A stretch of 64,000 nucleotides of DNA from Amaranthus tricolor (lineage: Eukaryota > Streptophyta > Magnoliopsida > Caryophyllales > Amaranthaceae): positions 20,029,043-20,093,042 of the forward strand of contig NC_080059.1 of the NCBI RefSeq assembly GCF_026212465.1, read 5' to 3'. This document shows positions 13,233 to 26,580 of the stretch, piece after piece. Each line of letters starts with the position of its first letter. The first letter of the stretch is position 1. Both the position numbers and the translations under genes were made by a program. The notes beneath the pieces are model-generated. The model had not been told where the DNA came from, did not search any database, and saw nothing but the letters and a program-made list of their open reading frames with translations.

Positions 13233-13687
13233 ATGTCAATTATCAACGAGCGAATGGAAGAAGGATACTCTACTCAAAGACCACCCATGTTTGAATGAAA
13301 ATTCTACACTTATTGGAAGAATAGGATGGAGATCTTCATCAAAGCGGAAATTATCAAGTTTGGAGAGTCATCAAAATTGGAGACTTTGAGGTAACCACTA
13401 CTAACTCCAACAATGAAATTGTTCCCAAACCCATAACCGAATTTGAAAGAAGATTTTCAGAAGATGGAAGTTAATGCTCTTGCCATAAAATTACTTCACT
13501 GTGGTCTTGGACTAAATGAACATAATCGAAGAATGGGGTGCAAATCTGCCAAGCAGATTTGGGACCTGCTGGCTGTTACCCATGAGGGAACAAGTGAAGT
13601 TAAACGTTCCAAGATTGATTTGCTGATGTCTAAATATGAAAGATTTGTTATGAAACCAAGAGAAAACATCCAAGAGATGCTCACAAG
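13233..13687 (+). pseudogene. gag: Sirevirus-like gag, part 1 (before the gypsy insertion)
   Basis: Gag begins at ATG 13233 (MSIINERMEEGYSTQ) and carries the copia gag signature: RPPMFE then YTYWKNRMEIFIKAE, CKSAKQIWDLLAVTHEGTSE and LLMSKYERF. A TGA at about 13298 and a frameshift near 13440 break the first third. The frame is cut at 13687 by the gypsy insertion and resumes in phase at 25459, after the duplicated ACAAG, which shows the insertion site directly. Confidence 0.85.
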
Positions 13688-13704
13688 TGTAACACCCCGT
13701 AATT
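13688..13704 (+). mobile_element. Remnant 5' LTR of the gypsy element (17 bases)
   Basis: TGTAACACCCCGTAATT equals the first 17 bases of the 3' LTR at 21069, and is then joined directly to AAGTAATTGG and the primer binding site. The rest of the 5' LTR is missing while both outer target duplications are intact, so the loss happened inside the element. The word GTAATT occurs on both sides of the join. Confidence 0.85.
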
Positions 13705-13711
13705 AAGTAAT

Positions 13712-13723
13712 TGGTATCAGAGC
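13712..13723 (+). other. Primer binding site of the gypsy element, tRNA-Met type
   Basis: TGGTATCAGAGC, perfect, a few bases after the LTR stub. Confidence 0.85.
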
Positions 13724-13875
13724 CAACGTTCCTCAGATGATAAAGGAATAAACAACCTTAGTAGAGAGTTGGGAAGTCGTCTTTGGGACGTAAATTTGTT
13801 GGAATGTGCTGTGTCGTATGTTGTTTGGTGTTAAGTAATGTTTTATTTTTGTTATTTCGTGTAGATTCAGAAAAT

Positions 13876-14595
13876 ATGAATAAGGGAAAAACACCTATGA
13901 ACTCATACACCCCTAGTGACTCTAGGGAAACGCCAATGTTTAACCTAGAGACTGTCTGGAGAGAAGTCTCTAATGATGATATTTGGAGGATAAGGGATGG
14001 TGAAAGTATCCGTGATTATAGGGAAAGGATGCTGATGGTTAAAACAAAAGCCGAAAGGGTATGTTACGACTTAAAGCTAGACCTAAATAGGTTGTATCAT
14101 TTATCCGAGGCTAGGAGGGGAGTAGAACTTACACAGGGGGAGCCTAGTGGGGATAATCATCGAGAAGAACCCCTAGAAGAGGAAGGACCCATGGAAGGGG
14201 GAGAACTCAACTTAGGGTATGAACCTGAACTAGCTGCGAAATCAATAGAGGAACAGATCTTACCTGATCTGCCACGAGTGGAACCCGAGATTCAGTCTGA
14301 GAGTGATATTGAAATGTGGGAGCCTTTGCGGGAACCACCTACTTAGATAGAGATTTCCAGCGAAGATGAGAGAAGGAATTGGGGGTCGCATTATGATTTG
14401 TATGACTATGAGACTGGGTATGATAGGGGGTGGTCAAAGGAAGAGGACCCCGAAGAGGAAGTACCAACAAACCACCCTAGGGATAATGACAGTGAATCAA
14501 AAGAAGCATATTCGTATTCCAGCTCGGATTCTGGGGAAGACGGGGATGATGAAGACTTTGATATAGCAAGTTACAACGAGACTGTTGACTTTTAG
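13876..14595 (+). pseudogene. Extra acidic ORF upstream of gypsy gag, one stop
   Basis: From ATG 13876 a single frame runs 239 codons with only one stop (TAG 14344-14346). The first half has a charged segment (ESIRDYRERMLMVKTKAERV); the second half is strongly acidic with EEDPEEEV and SSSDSGEDGDDED runs. The sequence before the ATG ends in a pyrimidine-rich TTTCGTGTAG, and before gag at 14969 in TTTCGCTTGCAG, both like 3' splice sites, so this ORF and gag may sit on spliced exons. It does not match gag or pol motifs and I do not recognise it. Near-absence of stops in a decayed element suggests it was once a real protein. Confidence 0.55.
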
Positions 14596-14968
14596 GACGC
14601 TTGGCGTTAAATGTTTTACTTCTCTTCTTAGTACTTTTCCTTTAGTTATTTTCTTTAAGTTATTATCTTATATGAATAATGTAAATGCTTTACGTGAATT
14701 AGTTATGATGTATTAGGGAATGACAATAAAATATTATAATATGATTATGTTCTTCTTCCAATGAGGTGTGATGTGCAATATATAATTGAAGCACTTTTAC
14801 AGTATTTTATTTAGTTTAATATATATACATATAAATAAATACACCGATGTACTAATAAATAAGTAAATATATGCCAAGTCAAAAACTCAGTAAAACTCTG
14901 TGCTTTCTCCAAAAATTTCGAATCTTAGGACATTCTTGTGATTAGTACCTTTCTTTCGCTTGCAGAAG
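14596..14968. other. Non-coding spacer between the extra ORF and gag of the gypsy element
   Basis: AT-rich, no reading frame. It ends in a pyrimidine tract and TTGCAG just before the gag ATG, so it may be an intron of the element. Confidence 0.4.
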
Positions 14969-15895
14969 ATGCCTCCGATTTCTAGGAAAAGACTGTCTAG
15001 AAGCAGCGCTAATCGTACGCTAAGGAGTTTAGTAAGAGCACTTGCGGATGTAGGCACTCCATAAGAGAGCCTCTGATATGAGTAAGAGGATCAGTCAGAG
15101 CAAGCCCTCGACCTTCGATGGTAAGGGGGAACCATCGAAACTCGAGCTATGGTTGAGGGAATTTGACAAACTTTGTGGTTGAGTGCCCAGAAGAACTGAA
15201 GGTCAACCAGGCTGCGTTTTATTTGGTTGGTTAAGCTGACTATTGGTGGGCAAATAGCAGATCTGGATTATTAGAACAAGCTGATGGAGACTTTAATTGG
15301 GATTTGTTTAAAAGGGCTATGCGAGAGAAATTTTAGCCTTTACACGTGAGAAAAGATAAGTCAAACGAGTTCGCTCGTTTGGAAATGGGAGACATGACTG
15401 TTGATGAATATTATCGAAATTTATAGAATATATTCAGTACTGTCCTGATGATGTTCCCATTGAAGAGAAAAAGATGCAGCGATTTGAACTGGGATTGTCA
15501 TATGACATTCAAAAAAATATTAAGAGTGGCCGCTATAACATCCTGGAATAGATGTACAAGCGTGCGTCTCAAATAGGGAACATTCTGAGAAAAGAGAGGG
15601 AAAAAGAGAAGGGTAAGGCCCCTGAGAAGAGGAAGGAGATTGCAGGCCAGACAACAGGGAGTTCATCAGACTTCTATCAGAAGAAAGCTAGAAACTTCGG
15701 AAATTTTCAGGGAAGTAGGTCTAGTACAAATTCTGGGTTTAGGGGAGACGCGAAGCCTACTAAGCCACTACTGGACCGAGATGGAAATGAAGGGAAGTAT
15801 TTCTGTAGGAGATGCAGGGGAAATCATCCTGGCAAGGATTGTGATGGGAATTTGGTTGAATGTAATTTTTGCCACAAGAAGGGACATAGGTAGTA
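14969..15895 (+). pseudogene. gag: Ty3/gypsy gag, broken
   Basis: Begins MPPISRKRLSRSSANRT at 14969 and soon hits TAA at 15062. Later frames show the Retrotrans_gag core: KPSTFDGKGEPSKLE at about 15105, RKDKSNEFARLEMGDMTVDE at about 15350 and RASQIGNILRKEREKEKG at about 15563. The nucleocapsid end has two zinc knuckles, CRRCRGNHPGKDC (15806-15844) and a second C-x2-C-x4-H (CNFCHKKGHR) cut by a TAG at 15891. At least five stops or shifts are present. Confidence 0.85.
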
Positions 15896-16249
15896 TGAAT
15901 TCTACATCAAGAAAGGGAGTGGAAGTCAACAGCGGGCTGGACAACATGTTCTTTTCTTGCAAGGAGTAAGGTAAAGGAGTTGAATTTAGGAACGTTTGAG
16001 AAAGTTTCTTATACAGTGGCTGTTCCATTGGGAAAACTGTACAATTGTGATAGATTGTATAAGGAAGTACCCTTGAGAATAGGGAAGGTCATTTTCCCTA
16101 GTGACTTGTATATGTTAGATATGGAAGGCTTAGAGGTAATTTTGGGGATGGACTGGTTAGGAAAGTATAAAGCCACTATTGAATGTAGAAAGCAGAGAGT
16201 GTTGTTGGAAGGACCGCGAGGGGAAAACGTTAGATATAGAAAATTTTAA
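15896..16249 (+). pseudogene. Gypsy retropepsin region, broken
   Basis: The frame from 15980 reads toward LDMEGLEVILGMDWLGKYKA, the conserved C-terminal part of plant gypsy aspartic proteases. The catalytic D-S/T-G segment expected 60 to 80 residues upstream is not recognisable in the decayed stretch 15900-15980, so the active site seems lost. Confidence 0.75.
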
Positions 16250-16267
16250 AAAGGGCCCAAAACGAAT

Positions 16268-17765
<1,498 letters not shown>

Positions 17766-18697
17766 GTCGTCGTGACTTTGAAGGAAAGGTTAACTACACC
17801 CCTGTTCTTACTCTACCTGACCCAAAGCTGGATTATACTGTTTACAGTGACGCATCGAAGAAAGGATTGGGTTGTGTACTGATGCAGAACCGTAAGGTGA
17901 TTGCTTACGCTCACGACAACTGAAAGTACATGAAGTTAATTATCCTACCCATGATCTGGAGTTAGCTGCTATAGTGTTTGCTCTCAAAATATGGAGGCAT
18001 TACTTGTATGGCGTTAAATGTAGGATCTACACTGATCATCAGAGTCTGAAGTATTTCTATACTCAGCCTGACTTAAACATGCGACAACGTCGGTGGCTAG
18101 AGTTGATGACAAGTTATGATTTGGAGTTCATATATCATGAGGGACAAGCAAATTTAGTAGCCGATGCGTTGAGTAGGAAGTCCAATCACTCGTTGTCCGC
18201 CTTGGACGGAGTTGAAGAGTTGCATCGGGATTTTGCGAGGATGAATTTGGAAGTGCTGCGTAAGGGTGAATTACAGGGATGTCTGAATGCTTTGTCTATT
18301 CGACCTTCGTTCTTTGAAGAAATTTTGAATTCCCAAGGTAAAGACCCGAAACTGTTGAAGTTGAAGGAACAAGCTCGGGAAGGAAAAGCGGAGGGATTCT
18401 TTATTCATGAAGATGGGAGCTTAAGGTTCAATGGTCGCTGGTGTTTACCGACACGGGAGGAATCTTTGAAGGAACGTATTTTGGATGAGGCCCATTGTAC
18501 GAAATTTTCAGTCCATCCGAGCGGTGACAAAATGTATCGAGACCTTAAGTTAATGTTTTGGTGGTCTGGGATGAAGACGGATATTGCGGATTATGTCTCA
18601 TGTTGTTTGACTTGTCAAAAGGTTAAAAGTGAGCATAAAAGACCAGGAGGTTTACTGCAACTTTTGGAAATACCAGTGTGGAAGTGGGATGATATCT
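17766..18697 (+). pseudogene. pol: Gypsy RNase H and integrase N-terminal domain
   Basis: 17766-17973 is shifted and carries a stop, but one frame shows the RNase H start YSDASKKGLGCVLMQ. From 17974 the frame is open: [31 protein letters not shown] and VADALSRKS complete RNase H, and then comes the integrase zinc-binding HHCC domain ([18 protein letters not shown] with CLTCQ at 18607). The frame is interrupted at 18707 by the Pack-MULE within the codons that lead to the first catalytic Asp of the integrase core. Confidence 0.92.
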
Positions 18698-18706
18698 CTA
18701 TGGATT

Positions 18707-19989
18707 CGGATATTTCATGATATACCACTGAGTTTCTTCGAAATTCACCATATACCACACAAAATGTTTTAATTCACCATATACCATTTAGTTTTCGTCC
18801 GTTAGCACAAAATACCATTAATGACAACTGCCGTTAGTGTGCCGTTTGTAGTAAATTATTAATTCACCATATACTATTAAGTTTTTTTGCGTCAAATACC
18901 ATTTTTTGCATCAAATCTGACGATAGCTGAAAACCCAGTTGCTGAATTTTCGGAACACGAGTCTGTGATGGGGTTGAACGTGATCCATTTTGGTTGATTT
19001 CTTGCCTTCAATCACGTTCTAAATTGAAAGAAATTAAGGTGGTACATGATTTCATTTTGAAGAGTAAAATGAAAGTATTTGTGTTTGTAGATAATAATTG
19101 GATTAATGGGTATTTGAGATTTGGGAAGTTAGAGGATGCCCGTAAAGTGTTCGATGAAATCTTTTAACGAAGTGTTTCTTTTTGGACTGCAATGCAATAT
19201 GGGTATTTGAAATTTGGTTTTTTAAGAGTTTATGAAGTCGGTTATTGAAGCAAATAGGACGATGTATGTGTGTGTATTGATTTTGTGTGGAAAGAGGCTG
19301 AATTATGAGCTAGGCAAGCAAGTTCATACTTGTATTATCAAAGGTAGATGGAGCAATTTGATTGTAGAAAGTGGTATCTTGTATTTCTAGGCACAATCTA
19401 GTGAATTTCAAAGTGCTTTACGAATCTTTGATAGGATAAACAAGCGGCATATAGTTGATTGGACTATGATGATCACTTCTTGCTCGCAACAAGGTTACAG
19501 TGAGAAAGCGCTCTCATTGCTATCACGAATGCTGGTCAACAAATATTTTCTGAACGAACATACTATATGTAGTGTTTTGAATGCATGTGGAGAAGAAAAG
19601 GCACTGAAATTTGGAAGACAATTGCATGGTATTGCAGTTAAGAAACTGATCAGAAACAATGTTTATATTGGTATGTTTTTGGTGAATAGTGTTTAGTGTC
19701 AAGTTGTTTTTGAACAAAATGTTAACTACTTGGTTTGTATGACACTTCTTTTGTTTATCACAATTTCAACGACTATATTTTACAAAAAATGGTATTTGAC
19801 GCAAAAAAATAAATTAATGGTATATGGTGAATTAATAATTTACCACAAACGGCACACTAACGACAGTTGTCATTAATGGTATTTTTGTGCTAACGGACGA
19901 AAACTCAATGGTATATGGTGAATTAAAACATTTTGTGTGGTATATGGTGAATTTCGAAGAAACTCAGTGGTATATTATGAAATATTCGC
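18707..19989. mobile_element. Pack-MULE (Mutator-like) inside the gypsy integrase, carrying PPR-gene sequence
   Basis: Flanked by a perfect 9-bp duplication CTATGGATT (18698-18706 and 19990-19998), the hallmark of Mutator-like elements. Terminal inverted repeats are long, about 202 bp at 18707-18908 and about 207 bp at 19783-19989, both starting CGRATATTTCATRATATACC and roughly 95 percent alike by eye. There is no transposase. The core of about 870 bp comes from a host pentatricopeptide-repeat gene. If the element is removed, the integrase resumes in phase, MDFIVGLPRTKAGNDVLW. Confidence 0.93.
19050..19696 (+). pseudogene. Captured fragment of a PPR gene (inside the Pack-MULE)
   Basis: 19080-19165 encodes NGYLRFGKLEDARKVFDEIF, a textbook PPR unit. 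19440-19696 is open and reads DWTMMITSCSQQGYSEKALS, then NEHTICSVLNACGEEKALKF and GRQLHGIAVKKLIRN, again PPR units of the PLS class. Between them are stops and shifts. PPR proteins bind organellar RNA, but this copy lacks start, most repeats and C terminus, so it is a transposed piece. The source gene is not in the window. Confidence 0.85.
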
Positions 19990-19998
19990 TATGGATTT

Positions 19999-20797
19999 TA
20001 TTGTGGGTTTACCCCGGACGAAGGCAGGAAATGATGTGTTATGGGTCATAGTGGATCGTTTGACTAAATCAACACGTTTCATTCCTATGAATTGCCGTTG
20101 GGAAATGGAACAATTAGCTCGAGCTTACATTAAGTATGTCGTGCGATTTCACGGTGTGCCCTGTACTATTGTGTCCGATAGAGATACACGGTATCTGTCA
20201 CAATTTTGGCAAACCTTGCAAAAGGCAATGGGTACTAAGTTGCTTTATAGTACGTCTTTCCATCTGCAGACGGATGGGCAGACGGAACGGACAAATCAGA
20301 TACTGGAGGATATGTTGCGCGCTATTGCCATGGAATGGCAAGGGTCGTGGGATGAACATTTGGATTTGGTCGAATTTTCTTACAACAACAGTTATCAGGC
20401 ATCTATATAGATGGCTCCATTCGAGGCTTTGTATGGACGTCGTTGTCGTAGCCCGGTTTATTGGGATGATTTCACCGAAGCAGTGACCTTGGGGCCTGAA
20501 TTGTTGTTCCAAATGACTGAGAAAGTGAGGTTGATAAGGGATCGTTTGAAAGCGGCACAGGATCGTCAGAAGTCTTACGCTGATTTAAAGCGACGACCAA
20601 AAGAGTTCATCGTGGGTGAACGGGTATTACTTTGCGTGTCACCCATGCGCGGAGTAGTGCGTTTTGGTGCTCGTGGAAAGTTGAGCCCTCGATTCATAGG
20701 ACCATATGAAATTTTGGAACGGGTGGGTAAGGTGGCATATCGGTTAGCCCTTCCAACTTCCTTGGAAAAGGTACATGACGTATTTCATGTGTCGTAG
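19999..20797 (+). pseudogene. pol: Gypsy integrase core and C-terminal domain, two stops
   Basis: Continues from 18697. The core shows MDFIVGLP (first Asp), TIVSDRDTRYLSQFW (second Asp) and LQTDGQTERTNQILEDMLRA (catalytic Glu), so the D,D,E triad is present. TAG at 20408-20410 lies where relatives have a Gly before MAPFEALYGRRCRSP. The C-terminal part reads GKLSPRFIGPYEILERVGKV and VHDVFHVS, then a TAG at 20795-20797 just before LKRYH. Apart from the two stops and the Pack-MULE, the integrase is well kept. Confidence 0.92.
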
Positions 20798-21055
20798 CTT
20801 AAGCGATATCATACCGCAATCTCTACATGGGAAACGGAAGACTCTATGCGAGAAAAGTACCCTCACCTCTTTCAGGTTAGTAGCGTTAAGGGGACGTAAC
20901 TTCTTAAGGGAGGTAGAGGGCGATAGGAATTTCACGCGAGTAATGATAATTATTTTTGGTTGGTAGTTTTGCCTTTTTGCAAGTGTTGTGTTATGATAAC
21001 ATGTGTGTTCTGCGTTTCTCGTTGCCATGCAAGTTACGAGGACGTAACTTCTTTT

Positions 21056-21063
21056 AAGGGGGG
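21056..21063 (+). other. Polypurine tract of the gypsy element
   Basis: AAGGGGGG followed by TAGTC and then the 3' LTR at 21069: the usual site for plus-strand priming. Confidence 0.7.
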
Positions 21064-21822
21064 TAGTCTGTAACACCCCGTAATTTATCGGGTTTAAAAA
21101 TTAATAAAATATAATAAAATAAAGTATAACAATAATATAATAATTACTTAATTAATTAACAAAAAAAAATTGAAGTTAAAGGAAATTGAAGGGTGGCCGG
21201 TTGTGTGGGCATGGGAGGAGTCTTGTAACTCCTCTCATAATTGTGTATTATGGCACAATTATGATCTTTATTTTAAATTGCCTCTGAATTCATAAGTCTC
21301 CTTGGATTTTCATAGCCATTTCAATTGTTTCAAGAGCTCACAAAAAATTCAGAAAAATTCTTCTTTGCTTCCACTTGTTTCGGCACTTCAAAAGGAAAAA
21401 AAAAATTTTCTTGTTGTTCCATCTAATCTTTTGATCAAATGGTAAGTTTAATTGAATTGTTAATTATATATTTTATATACAATATATATTATGTATGATG
21501 ATATCCTATGACTTATAGGAGGATTGAATATTTTTCTTTTATATATGAAAATTTTCTCTTATAATCCTTTAATAAACTATAATTTGTTAAAAGGATTAAG
21601 AAAAGGAACTTCATGATCAATATTCTTTAACAAAATTTATATTTGTTATAAGAATTAAGTATTTAAAGTTATATTGATATTTAAATAAATTTCTTATGGT
21701 CTACTTTTTCTCTAACAAAATTTCAATTTGTTAGATGAAATTTAAATGGTATGGATTAAGTAATATAGTCATCCAAAAATTTATAAATCCTTTAGCAAAA
21801 TTTGATTTGTTTGAAGGATTGT

Positions 21823-23979
<2,157 letters not shown>

Positions 23980-24177
23980 GTCTTGATTTAAAAAGGATGA
24001 TTTGGTTTTATGATTCTCTACAAAATTTTAATTTGTTAAGAGAATTAAGTATTTAATTTAATTATCATAATTTATGAAATTTTAAGTTTCTCAAAGGATT
24101 TTGTGAATTTGGTCTTGTTAGATGTATTTTGGTTATGGGATTCAAAGGATTAATCATTTGAATAATGTATATATATA

Positions 24178-24257
<80 letters not shown>

Positions 24258-24288
24258 TAAAAAAAAGAATAATAATAATAATATTAAT

Positions 24289-24323
<35 letters not shown>

Positions 24324-24350
24324 TAAAAAATAATAATAATAATAATAATT
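24178..24350. repeat. (AAT)n microsatellite
   Basis: AAT repeats with two GATAAAAAA interruptions, within the gypsy 3' LTR. Confidence 0.95.
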
Positions 24351-25458
24351 TTTCGGCCCGCAGCAGTTCTTTCTCGGTAAAGGTGCCAATCCGGATACGT
24401 TAGTCGTGTTCCGTTGTTTTATGTACCGATGCGTTAAAAAAACTTGTTAAGCGCTTAAAATAATTAAAAATAGTAATTGGATGTTAGAAATTATGAAAAT
24501 TGGTACCCAAGGTAATTGACGCGTTCCGGACGCAGTGGCGAAGTCGGATTTTTCATTTGAATTTTCTAAACTGTCCGAACTGTTCGTTTAAGTTTCTGGT
24601 TAATATGTAAAATTTAGAACTAATGGGTATTGGATGTAAACATATTGGTTTGGATTATTATAATTATTGTTCCCATGGAAGTTTTGGATCATTACGGTCA
24701 CCATTGGGGTATGCATACTTTAGCTTTTGACGACCCGAACAGGACGGGCAACGTCTTAGGTCGGTGGTTGCCTTGAGATTAGCTCTCCCAAGTGTATTCC
24801 TCCAAAAATATTTGGATTTATACTTGAACGACACCAACAGGACGGGCAACGTAACAAGTTGGAATAATCTAATAATGAATGGTTTATACTTGAATGACCC
24901 AAACGGGACGGGCAACGTTACAAGTTGGGATTAACTAATAATGAATGTATTAGAGCCTATGCATGTTAGGATAAACATATTGCTTGTGTTCAACCTGATT
25001 GATATTTGTATGAAGTCTCTGACGTGTATTGGTTTGTTTCTTTGGAACCTACTGTGTGTTGTCATACGACGACTAGTAGGTTGATTGCAGGTGGGGTCTG
25101 GAGTGAGGTCTTGACTTAGAACCCGTAATCATCAAGACTATGCTATTATCTTTTTGTATTGGATTATGAGTAGAAAGAAACTTTGTACTTAAGTAACAGG
25201 AGATAGTGTAGTTTTTTTTTCGCTTCCGCTTATTTCAATTAGTTTGTCTAGAGGCCTTTAGGCTCTCGAGTTGTACGTTAGAGCTTCCGCTGACATATTT
25301 TCTTTCACATTAGTACTGTTTTCTTTTTAGTTATATTTCTTTATTGATGGAACGTTGACGATCCTAGAGAAGACTTTTCTCTAGAGCCCAAGGAGTGAAC
25401 CGGAATTTGTATTTTCATATGGATTATCGGGTCACTTAAACCGGGCCGTTACAACAAG

Positions 25459-26312
25459 GTTCACCAACATTACAAACGAACTTGTCTCTCTTGGAAAAAT
25501 AATTCCCACCGATGAACAAGTAAGGAAGATCTTTAGGAGCCTTGCTCAAGATGAGCGCTGGAGGGCCAAAGTTACTGCCATATAGGAGTCCAAAGATTTT
25601 ACAAAGTTTAATCTAGAGGAGCTGGCTGGTTCCCTAATGACGCATGAATTACATTTGGGAACATCAGACAGTTCCAGGAACAAAGGACTGGCCCTGGCAG
25701 CAGCGGAATAGGACGAATCAGAATGTGATGAGGAAGAGGCTGCCTTACTGGTATGAAAATTCAAGAAGTTCTTTAGGAACAGTAGGTATTCAAATCAAAG
25801 AAACAACAAAGAAAGAAGAACAAAATCCAATCTTGAATGCCACAAATGTGGAAGTACCGAGCACTTCATCAAGGATTGCCCAATGTGGAAAAATGAAAAG
25901 GGCAAGGGAAAGGCTAGGGATTCAAGAAGACCGTTAAGCAAAGAAAGTTTTAACAAGACCGACTTTCGCAAGGCCATGATCGCTGCATGGGGAGAATCTG
26001 AAAGTGATGATAAAACTGTAGTCCCCGAAGAAGAAGAAACAACAAACCTATGTCTCATGGCCATGCATGAAAGCAAGGAGGAGAAATCCAAAGGAAAGCA
26101 GGTATATATTTCTAACCCAATTTCTGTCCGTCTATCCAAATTAAGTAAAAATAAATTAATAGAGTTGCTAAAGGAGACACAAAGAAAATTAGAAAATTGT
26201 AATGATAAGTGTCTCTAATTGGAAAATGAGCTCAAAGTAAGTAAAGACCATGTCTCCTATGTAAACACCTTTAGATCCGATGTCCAAAACAGATTTTTCG
26301 GTTTGTTGGACC
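25459..26312 (+). pseudogene. gag: Sirevirus-like gag, part 2 (between the gypsy and CACTA insertions)
   Basis: Resumes the copia gag frame with FTNITNELVSLGKIIPTDEQ, typical of this lineage, followed by EELAGSLMTHEL. A TAG at 25582 and further shifts follow. A zinc knuckle CHKCGSTEHFIKDC lies at about 25851-25892, then acidic KTVVPEEEE and NLCLMAMHE, typical of the Gag C-terminal region. From 26219 it is coiled-coil-like (LENCNDKCLQ, ENELKVSKDH). Cut at 26312 by CACTA and continuing in phase at 29319. Confidence 0.85.
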
Positions 26313-26331
26313 CACTAGTGGAAAAAACGTT

Positions 26332-26580
26332 TTTTGCTGCGGTTATTTTGCCATTATTTGCTGCGGTTTTGGCCCCCAGCAATAGTGATAGCAGCAAATG
26401 TCCTTTTTTAAATGCTGCGGTTCAAAACCGCAGCAAATAAGGGCATTATTTGCTGCGGTCATGGGCAAAAACCGCAGCAAATAAGGAGGGTTATTTGCTG
26501 CGGTCAGGGGCAAAACCGCAACAAATAAGTGTGCATTATTTGCTGCGGTTTTGCCCCTGACCGCAGCAAATAACTCTATT
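26332..26580. repeat. Left subterminal hairpin array of the CACTA element
   Basis: About six alternating copies of TTTGCTGCGGT and ACCGCAGCAAAT, pairing into hairpins with loops around GCCCCTG or CATGGGC. In CACTA elements such short motifs bind the transposase. Confidence 0.85.
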
